Source of the DNA: Cordia subcordata
Taxonomy: Eukaryota; Streptophyta; Magnoliopsida; Boraginales; Cordiaceae
DNA: 64,000 nucleotides
Assembly (NCBI GenBank): GCA_028554755.1
Contig: JAPTOF010000007.1
Coordinates: 280,001 to 344,000, forward strand
Direction of reading: 5' to 3'
A program made the position numbers and the translations under genes. Under the pieces are notes generated by a model that saw only the letters and a list, made by a program, of their open reading frames with translations, did no database searches and was not told where the DNA came from. This document shows positions 56,157 through 64,000 of this stretch, in pieces. The stretch's first letter is position 1. Each line of letters starts with the position of its first letter.

Positions 56157-56707
56157 TTCGTTATCGTCTTTTCTGTTCTGAGCAGTGAGCACAGTTATCG
56201 TCTTTTCTGAGCACATATATATATAATTATATATATATATGTATATAATTAGAGAATAAAAAAAAAAACTAACCTTGTTAGTCGCTGATTCTCCGTCGCT
56301 GGTGGACTGTGCGGCTGCTTGACGAAGGCGGGGTAGGGCCGGAGGATTGCCGGGCTGCCTGGCTGCCGACTTGCCGTGCCGGTTTGCGTGAGGCTGAGAG
56401 AGTGAGAGTGACTGAGAGTGAGTGAGAGCCGAGAGGAGAGCTTTTGTCTTTTGCCCAATTGCCTTAATTGAATTGCTTTGCCTTTTCCAGTTTTCCTTTT
56501 ATTTTTTTATTTTATTATTATTATTTAATTATTTAAGGTTCAACCCGCGGGTCGACCCGACCCGACCCGTAACTTTGACGGGTAAACGGGTCGGGTCGAC
56601 CCGTTTACCCAGCGGGTGGTATAATCCCCAACCCTAACCTATTAAATGGGCGGATTAAGCGGGTAGACCCACGGGTCCTCACCCGTTTTGCCAGGTCTAA
56701 TCATGCC

Positions 56708-57131
56708 AAAGGGTAAAACTCTTTGGATCAATTATCTTCTGGTTTATCACAGCATGTGATTCCACATGATTGATATAAGTACAATATAATCCAGAAGATA
56801 ATGCTGGCAATTTTTCTAATATAAGCTTTTTGCCATATATAAGCAATGTGATATAGAGATATTCTTTATTGCCTTCCTTCATGGTTTCAATATGATAACC
56901 ATTTTCTCTTATATCTTTAAAACTGAGTAGATCCTTTTGTGATCTACTTGAGTATAAAACATCGCTTATGATCATTTTTGTTCCTTCAGGAAACAAAACA
57001 CAAGCTCTACCAGAGCCTTCAATTAATTTTGTAGAACCAGCTATTGTATTGACATTTGTATCAGCTAATTTTAGCAGGGAGAAATACTTCTTATTCTTGA
57101 GAATAGTATGTGTTGTAGCACTATCAGCCAA
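56708..57131 (-). pseudogene. Copia protease and start of the integrase region
   Basis: It has LADSATTHTIL, where DSA is the aspartic protease active-site triad in plant copia elements, then LADTNVNTIAGS, SDVLYSSRSQKDLLSF and, at the end, FTLWHD, the first half of the conserved WHDRLGHP motif. The hAT element sits exactly between WHD and RLGHP. Confidence 0.9.
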
Positions 57132-57230
57132 ATATATTTCTCCATCATTGATATTACATTCAACCTAAAATTAAGCATTAAAATAACAGACAATCTGACA
57201 TAATAGAAACGTTCTACTTTTACATAAAGA

Positions 57231-58247
57231 TTAATTCAGATGGATATTTCCATCACCAATCAATTGCTCAATATTTTCAGTAGCATCTTCAAAGAAGTCA
57301 GAGCAGTCAAGGTGCATATAGTTCATTTGAGTATTCTGTTCAACAAGATTTGTCTCCACACCTTTTCCTTTTTCTTTCAACGAAGCTTGATAAAGATCTA
57401 CGAGATGTTTAGCAGTGCGACATGTTTGATGCCAATGCCCTTTCATGCCACATCTATGGCAAGTACTTTTAGTATGTTGGAAAGATTTATTTTGTGGATA
57501 ATTTCTTTTGTCGTGATTTTCTTGTCTTTTGAAATTTAGTCTATTTAACTTGTCATTACCATGTCTATAACCACGGCCACGACCACGACCATATCCATGA
57601 CCATAATTATTTGATGATGTAGCATTCACTTCAGGAGATGCAGTTTCACTCATTTTAGGAAATGGTTCTGAGCCAGTTCGTCATGTTTGATGGTTTTTCA
57701 TCAAGAGCTCATTATTTTGCTCAGCAACAAGAAGACATAAGATTAGCTCAGAATATTTTTTGAAACCACGCTCTCTATATTATTGTTGTAAGAGCATATT
57801 AGATGTGTGAAAAGTAGAGAATGTTTTCTCTAACATGTCTTTATCAGTGATCTTTTCTCCGCATGATTTCAATTGTGATGTAATTCTAAATACAGTGGAG
57901 TTATACTCGCTTACAATTTTAAAATTCTGCAATCGCAGGTGAATCCACTCGTAGCGAGCTTTAGGAAGGATCACTGTTTTATGATGATCAAATCTTTCCT
58001 TCAAATTTTGCCAAAGGATTTGTGGATCCTTTACTGTAAGATATTCAACTTTGAGCCCTTCATAGAGATGATGACGAAGGAATATAAATGCTTTAGTGCG
58101 ATCCTGTAACGATGCATTATTTCCTTCTTTAATTGTTTCTCCAAGATCCTTGGCATTGAGATGTATTTCGGCATCTAGGATCCATGATAAATAATTGTTT
58201 CTAGAAATATCAAGGGCCACAAACTCAAGCTTCATGAGATTTGACAT
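57231..58247 (-). pseudogene. Copia gag with CCHC zinc knuckle
   Basis: It starts at Met 58247 (MSNLMKLEFVALDISRNNYLSW). Gag core features follow (LWQNLKERFDHHKTVILPKARYEW, YNSTVFRITSQLKSCGEKI), then a stop at about 57780. The frame resumes with a Gly/Arg-rich stretch (GHGYGRGRGRGYRHG) and a zinc knuckle CHRCGMKGHWHQTC (C-x2-C-x4-H-x4-C). The stop and the frame change separate the two halves. Confidence 0.92.
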
Positions 58248-58841
58248 TATAAATTTAGCACATTTCAAAAATAAATTAGTAAGTGAAATAATAATATATT
58301 TAGCTAACGTAACTTGTAAATCAATAAATATAAGCATGTAGGAATAAATTACAAATATGGCATATGAAACTTATAAGCATGACATAATATAATATAAGAT
58401 GTCAATTTTAAATAACATGTTGTATAATTATTACAGTTAATCGTTTTATAACTATATTAGTGTTTATGTCCTTAGAAGTCATCATTATTTTTAATTAAGT
58501 CATCATAATCACATATCCAAAAGTCAAGGTGATTACGTCCTTAAAGTCATGGTAATTAGGTCTTCCGAAAAATTACGGTATTTGTTATTATTTTATTTTA
58601 TCATTATTATTTTAATGATGAAATATTGCGATAATCTATTTTAAAAGAAATAATATAACATAAATTTTATTTCTAGAATAAATGCAATGTAAAATAAACA
58701 GGATAGTAAAAAGAAACTTTATACTATAAATATGATGTAATGCCAAAAATAAATAAGAACCGTTACTGAAATTTTTGCAGGATTGCGCACCTTTTAATAA
58801 TTTACAGAACTTCTCGTCGGCAGAGACTCGTGCTGATAACG

Positions 58842-59211
58842 TGTTATAAAATAACTTAAATATAATGTGGTATGAGATAACTTGAATAATAAAATCTTTT
58901 TCTATTACAATATAATATCACTTTGGTTTCTCTCTTTTTTTTCTCTACTACTTCTATTCTGTACTACTTCTTTTCTCTAATACTTCTTGTATATACTACT
59001 TCTTTCTCTTCTTCTCCATCCCAAGCTTTTACCATCCCAACTCTTTTTATAGCAAAAATTAAGGAGACAATGCATTAAATGGGAGGATATGCATATCTCC
59101 AAATTTTTCAAACTTTGCATGCTATAACAAATTCCTAAGCACTTAGAGCATCAATTGTTGACTTATTAGCAAAAGTAATTTTTGCAAGTTGTGAATGTCC
59201 ATTTCACAACG
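58842..59211 (-). repeat. 5' LTR of the copia element
   Basis: Right LTR on the plus strand. Its outer TG has mutated to CG (GTTGTGAAATGG preceded by C). The primer-site segment is at about 58825-58841. Confidence 0.95.
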
Positions 59212-59431
59212 AAATGAATCCTTCACTCAATAGTACTCCACTTGGGCCTAGTCCATAAGAATACCACAAGGGTTGGGACAGAGTTTTGACAAAAAAAAAA
59301 AATCTGTTAGACATGGGGCAAAGTGTTTTGCCCCTACCTCAGTATTAAGGGCAGCTAGGTGTATATCGACCCTGCCCCGCCCCCGCTCTGGTATATTTTG
59401 TGTGCATTTTTGCATACATATACATATACAA

Positions 59432-59479
<48 letters not shown>

Positions 59480-61485
59480 GTATACTTTTGCTCTATTTAA
59501 CTATATAGTTTTATAATTTTATTATAATTATCACATTAATGAAATTTTTTTCAATTTAATGGAGAAAATTTCTTATGGACCAAAGTTCTATCTCCTTAGC
59601 AACCCTTTGCTATATTTTTGTGTTAGGAATTCTTCGTGTAATATTAATAGGTAGGGTTTTAACAAATAAAGATTTTAATTTGATTTTACCCATTACTCCA
59701 CCCTATTGACGTTGTTAATCAATGCCCCATAGGGATTGAGTAGGCTTTTTTTAATCAGATAAGACTAGGGATGGTATCAGGAGTTTATCCTAGTACCAAG
59801 TATAAAGTAGGGATAAGGGTAAGAATTTTTTTACCAAGTACAAAATAAAGGTCAGTGAATCTCGCACCTACTCCACTCTATTACCAACACTTACATTCAC
59901 CAAAACTCACCAAGCCCGCCTGTACATCCATAACAAGGAGCCTACATTTTCTCGCTATAAGCAAATTTTGGAATTTGAAAATTTCTTTTATATATTATTA
60001 TAATTTAGTATTATTGAAATTATTTCATAACGCATAATATACTATAATGAGAAGATCCATTCCTCATCCTACTACCACCATCTCCATAATGGAAACATTA
60101 TTATTGCATTTTTTATGATTTTTAATACATGATCAAATAATTTTTGCTCTCAAAATTCAGAAAATGTGAACTCAAAAATCCGAGATGATTAACCCTAGGT
60201 GAAAGGCATAATTAATAGAGAAGTGGAAATAACAAAGAGGACAAACCGTTTTGGTTGGGAATATAAGGGGAAAAAGATTAGATAATAAAATGATGTAAAA
60301 TTATAAAATACTCTTGCAACTATTATATGTTATAAATAGTTGTTTAGTTAATGAATTTTTGTATATATAAGTAAAGATAGAGTTATAATTTACCCTTACA
60401 AATCATGAATAAATGGCAAAAGTTACATATGTAGAGAGATATGTGTTATAGTTAGATATTGGCAAAAGTACAATTACCCATACAATCCATCTAATGAATA
60501 GTATATTGTCAAAAGTGATTCTTTTTATTATAGTAGATATAGATAGAGATTTTAAATATTTGATAAATAATTTTTTTTAGCTCTAAAAATTTATAAATTT
60601 GAACTAAAAACCCAAACAAGTTCCCAAGCCTAACCTAATCCAATAGTGTTTTTGACCCAAAAAGTAGAAAAAAAAAAGTTAAAAGTTTGAAAGTGAAAAG
60701 GCATGATTAATAGAGAAGTGAAAAAAATATAGCACATAATTTCGATTGGGAAGGAAAAAGAGAAAAAAAATAGAGTAGATGTAGAATTACCTAATTAAAT
60801 AGTTCCTTTTTTTATTTTAAAAATTAAAAGGTCTGAACCCAAATTTATATTGTTTCCACTAGACCCATTGAGTTTTATAACTCTTAATATCCGATCAAAT
60901 GTTTTTTTTTTGTCCCAAAACTTGAAATATAAAAAATTTGAACCAATCTCTACCGTAGATGAGAGATGAAAGATGTGTCAATTGAGAAGTACAAAAGTGA
61001 TAGCAAAACATTTTGCTAGGGGAGGAGGGAAAATGGAGTAAATATAAATTTAAATTTTTAAATGATAAACATGAGAATTACGAATTTTTCATTACAAATA
61101 CCTTATAAACTTTCATTGACAATCATGCCTCTTTTTTTCAAAGTTATTACAACATTACCATTACAATCAATCTAGTTCTACAAAAAAGTCCTCTTTTTAT
61201 TATAGGATAGATGTAGATTATCCAGAAACGGATGCATTTCTAAAACCTTCGCCACAAATATAATTAATCACATTATATAACTTTATTGCTTTTAAATGTA
61301 TGGTGTTTATTGGAGAATACTAGCCCTAATTAACAAATTTTCCAAAATAATTCTGACGAAGAGATTTTATTCTGTTTTTCACCTTGATTTACTAATTCAC
61401 TATAGGGGAATATAGGACCTATTTAGGTTGGCTTTTTGTTTTTTTAAGGATCTAGAAAAGTATATCTTTTTTAAATCATTAGTTA
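59212..61485. other. AT-rich stretch right of the copia element
   Basis: I see no gene. There is a (TA)n then (TATG)n microsatellite at 59434-59482. A GC-richer segment at 59325-59395 (GTTTTGCCCCTACC, CCTGCCCCGCCCCCGC) may be an element end. 60960-61220 resembles 35640-35940. Two copies of GCATGATTAATAGAGAAGTG-like words lie near 60205 and 60700. Confidence 0.45.
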
Positions 61486-61903
61486 AGTTTTGACACGTGA
61501 GATGTCCAAATATGGTTGTTCACAAATATTTCAATAGAAGCAAAGTATAAAAATTTATTATAGATGGGTTACTGGAAAAATATTTGAAAAGGGTAAATAA
61601 CACCCATGGTCCTTTATCTTTACCATCTATAATAATCTTATCTCGTATATTTTATTTGTGACAATTTAATGTTTTCATCTACCAAATATGTGACACAGTA
61701 AATCCTAATCATCAAGCATCACGTGAAAGTCACGTGAACCGCACTTTCGGTGTTTTGCCAAGGATAAATTTTTGTGCTTCACGCGACATACATGTGACAT
61801 TAATGATAAATTTTAGCAAAAGATTGAATTAACACTAACAGCTTCAAGTGTATGGCAGATAAGAGACTAAATTGTCACAAATGAAAAATGCTAGGTAAGA
61901 TGT
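61486..61903 (-). other. 3' flank of the right-hand receptor gene, interrupted
   Basis: 61486-61590 matches the 3' flank at 16030-16135 (TTTGACACGTGAGATGTCCAAA, GGTTGTTCACAAATATTT, AAGCAAAGTATAAAAA). From about 61585 to 61880 a different sequence intervenes, with CACGTGAAAGTCACGTG near 61720, before the stop codon at 61904. This looks like an insertion into the shared flank. Confidence 0.5.
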
Positions 61904-64000
61904 TTAGCTACTAGTGGAAAAGGCGAATGGACGTGGAGGTTTAGTAACTTCAACAACTCCTTCAAGCATCTGACTGACTTTCCTCATTGTTGGCCTGCCA
62001 GATGGGTCTTCTTGAATGCACCAAATACCAACCTTCACAAACCTTTCTAGGTTCTTCCAATCATTCAAGGCCTCCATATCATCTGCAACCAAACCCTCTA
62101 ATCTGCCTTCCCGGAAACAATCCCAAGCCCAATCAGTTAGGATTGCTCGCTCTTCACCTCCATTCTCCAAATCCAAGCTTTTCCTGCAACTTATGATCTC
62201 GAGTAGGAGGACCCCAAAGCTGTAAACATCAACCTTGGCGCTGACTGGAGCGTACCTGAACCACTCGGGGGCAACATAACCTTTTGTTCCTCTTATCCCA
62301 GTGTCTGTTCGACTTTGATTAATCATCAGAAGCTTTGCCAATCCGAAGTCAGATATCCGAGCATTGTAATAATCATCAAGAAGGATATTCTGAGGCTTGA
62401 TATCACAATGGATGATCTGAGTGCTACATTCTTCATGTAGATAAGTGAGCCCCCTGGCAACCCCCTGCGCGATTATGGTCCTCTGGGTCCAGCTGGGTTT
62501 CAGATCACCGAAAAGGAAGCTTGCTAGAGTGCCATTACTCATATACTCATAAACCAATAAACGATTCTGTCTCTCATTACAAAATCCAATCAAGGACACC
62601 AGATTCTTTTGATGTATCTTGCCTATGGCGTTCACTTCAGTTCTGAAATCCTTCTCAGTGTCCCGAGCCACTCTGTCCAACTTCTTCACCGCAACAGTGC
62701 TGTTGGAACCCAGTTGTACAACCCCTTTGTAAACACTTCCATATGCACCTCGTCCTAGCTCTTCCTTGAATCCATTTGTAGCTTCTTCAAGTTCCCTGAA
62801 GGTAAAGCAACGCAAATTTATTTCCTCGTAGTTGTTGTTTCCTGGAAGAAACTTCATAATCCTTTTACGGTAGATGAGGAAAAAACCCCAAACAGCTGCA
62901 CCGATGAGCAGGATATTGATAAATGCGGAGCTGCTCAAGAGTCCTAATACCACGAGGATCAGAGTTCCACGATTTCCTCGTGGAATTAGAGGTTTACGAA
63001 CTGGCAGAGGAGGAAGTTTTCTGTACTTGAGGAAAGATGTAACATTAATATAGGTGTCGACTCTCCCATTCGACAAAGGCAGCTTCTTCTTCCAGCAGCC
63101 ATCATCTCTAAACATGGCAACAACACAGAGACAGTCATGTAAGCAGCTGTTTTTGCATTCGGCTTCCGAGGAAGGCTTCAGCTCCTCATATTCAGACGTT
63201 GGCCAATCAGTTTGAGCGAGCGTCTCAAAGCCATAAACATCTTCCGGAGAGCCTCGCTCATCAGCCCCATCACATGATTGAGTGAAATTAGGCTTGCAGC
63301 CCCCATAGGCATTGTTCGGATCAAGCAACAAATACCCTGGCGGACACTGACAATCTGGTCTCCGGAAACTGCCAAGCCTGCAAATGCTATTGAACCCGCA
63401 GGGACCGGTACCGTAGTTTCCCATAATGTTGATACATATGTTGTCTGGCAGAGACCACATAGGAGTCCAGTTTGGATTGCCAGAGAATCTCCGGTGATGA
63501 TAATATTGAGTGACAACACCATCAAAAGTAAGAGTTACCCTGTGATAATAATCTGATGTTGACAGAATGGAGAGAGAGCTTGAAGTCAGTATCCTTCTTG
63601 CCCCGCTCCTTCTCAATATATACAAATTACCTTCCTCATCAAAGATTACTTTGAGCCCAGAGTTCGTTGCATTTGTAGCGTCAGTAGTTTGACTATTATA
63701 GTAATTAGTGTCAAAATTTATATTTTGAGGCCTACTTTTGGTGCTAAACACTAGACTCCCATTTTCGAGCATACGAACATAGAACCTGCCGTGATAGAAG
63801 TTAGTTTCAGATCGCCGAGATATAAGCACACCACCAATCTCCATTTCTTGTGAAGGCAACAGAGTATCAGTTGGATGTTTGAAGCTTTCCCACAGCCGAT
63901 ACGTACTGTTGGAACTTTCCACAAGCACAAAATTTCCAGTATCATTCAGAAAACCGTAGCCAACATGATTATCATCAGTTTGATTCCGACGATCAATAGT
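61904..64000 (-). CDS. G-type lectin S-receptor-like Ser/Thr kinase, 5' end beyond the window
   Basis: The frame is open from the stop at 61904 to the window edge (first visible residues TIDRRNQTDDNHVGYGF); roughly the first 110-120 residues, including the signal peptide and much of the B-lectin domain, lie outside. EGF-like (CGFNSICRLGSFRRPDCQC), PAN (CLHDCLCVVAMFRDDGCWKK), membrane span and kinase ([37 protein letters not shown]) are intact. The ectodomain is closest to that of 44641-47067, whereas the kinase C-lobe and tail (CFREGRLEGLVADDM, EDPS.RPTMRKVSQ) match the pseudogene at 16196-18626. It is probably functional if the missing 5' end is sound. Confidence 0.93.
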   Translation of the reverse strand, partial: TIDRRNQTDDNHVGYGFLNDTGNFVLVESSNSTYRLWESFKHPTDTLLPSQEMEIGGVLISRRSETNFYHGRFYVRMLENGSLVFSTKSRPQNINFDTNYYNSQTTDATNATNSGLKVIFDEEGNLYILRRSGARRILTSSSLSILSTSDYYHRVTLTFDGVVTQYYHHRRFSGNPNWTPMWSLPDNICINIMGNYGTGPCGFNSICRLGSFRRPDCQCPPGYLLLDPNNAYGGCKPNFTQSCDGADERGSPEDVYGFETLAQTDWPTSEYEELKPSSEAECKNSCLHDCLCVVAMFRDDGCWKKKLPLSNGRVDTYINVTSFLKYRKLPPLPVRKPLIPRGNRGTLILVVLGLLSSSAFINILLIGAAVWGFFLIYRKRIMKFLPGNNNYEEINLRCFTFRELEEATNGFKEELGRGAYGSVYKGVVQLGSNSTVAVKKLDRVARDTEKDFRTEVNAIGKIHQKNLVSLIGFCNERQNRLLVYEYMSNGTLASFLFGDLKPSWTQRTIIAQGVARGLTYLHEECSTQIIHCDIKPQNILLDDYYNARISDFGLAKLLMINQSRTDTGIRGTKGYVAPEWFRYAPVSAKVDVYSFGVLLLEIISCRKSLDLENGGEERAILTDWAWDCFREGRLEGLVADDMEALNDWKNLERFVKVGIWCIQEDPSGRPTMRKVSQMLEGVVEVTKPPRPFAFSTSS

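Larger units (their letters stand above)
52719..56699 (-). mobile_element. hAT DNA transposon nested in the copia integrase
   Basis: Ends TAGACCTGGCAAACGGGT and, inverted, TAGACCTGGCAAAACGGGT. The flanks are perfect 8-base duplications, ATCATGCC (52711-52718 and 56700-56707). Clustered CGGGT/ACCCG words lie just inside both ends, as subterminal transposase sites do in this group. It carries a BED-finger hAT transposase on the minus strand, now broken. Size 3,981 bp. The intact duplication indicates an insertion younger than the host copia element. Confidence 0.97.
49049..59211 (-). mobile_element. Ty1/copia LTR retrotransposon with nested hAT element
   Basis: Two 370 bp LTRs (49049-49418 and 58842-59211) differ at roughly two dozen sites by eye. 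AGATG (49044-49048) and AAATG (59212-59216) are a 4-of-5 target duplication. On the minus strand the order is gag, protease, integrase, RT, RNase H, which defines Ty1/copia. The primer-site segment (CGTTATCAGCACGAG) follows the 5' LTR and a polypurine tract (CCAAGGGGGAG) precedes the 3' LTR. Without the hAT insertion it would be about 6.2 kb. Stops and frameshifts make it inactive. Confidence 0.96.

Noticed and set aside
59273..59500. 75-residue ORF ending in an Ile-Tyr run
   Set aside because: It reads through a TA/TATG microsatellite and has no other supporting feature.

Overview
The window is plant nuclear DNA, most likely from a eudicot. It is strongly AT-rich, crowded with plant-type transposable elements, and built around a tandem array of intronless G-type lectin S-receptor-like kinase genes (RLK1/LECRK type: signal peptide, B-lectin, EGF-like, PAN/apple, one membrane span, non-RD Ser/Thr kinase). 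The species cannot be told from the sequence. All receptor loci lie on the minus strand.

Receptor loci, left to right: an intact gene (5530-7953); a kinase-only pseudogene with a frameshift and a stop (10938-11893); a nearly full-length pseudogene with a damaged signal peptide and a one-base frameshift in the kinase (16196-18626); an intact gene (23261-25684); two sister N-terminal pseudogenes (31115-33715 and 41465-43180) that sit in a duplicated block; a remnant in which the last codons abut the first codons (44336-44510); an intact gene (44641-47067); and a gene open to the right window edge (61904-64000). That makes nine loci: three complete, one edge-truncated but open, five broken. The products would be plasma-membrane receptors with an extracellular lectin/PAN region and a cytoplasmic kinase. 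A WRKY-type W-box core lies in a conserved block upstream of two of the intact genes, which fits a defence-related family.

The spaces between receptors hold mobile elements whose ends can be read: a candidate Helitron (802-2602), two 1.35-1.38 kb solo LTRs of one family in opposite orientation with perfect target duplications (20575-21926, 29160-30540), a copia-like solo LTR (37382-38757), a 1.48 kb coding-poor LTR element inside one pseudogene (31254-32730), a TRIM-like element shared by both sister pseudogenes, two SINEs (15473-15582, 39897-40159), hAT-like and other inverted-repeat elements, a LINE fragment, and a 10.2 kb Ty1/copia element (49049-59211) whose integrase region is split by a 4.0 kb hAT element (52719-56699).

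Nesting gives an order of events. The sister pseudogenes were already truncated and carried the TRIM before they were duplicated; then one copy gained an LTR element and the other a hAT-like MITE. The hAT element entered the copia element after the copia element had integrated. A satellite-like array with strictly alternating unit types (8929-9840) lies downstream of the kinase-only pseudogene. I found no sign of a wholly new molecular system; the most distinctive features are the receptor array's birth-and-death record, the alternating repeat array and the promoter block.
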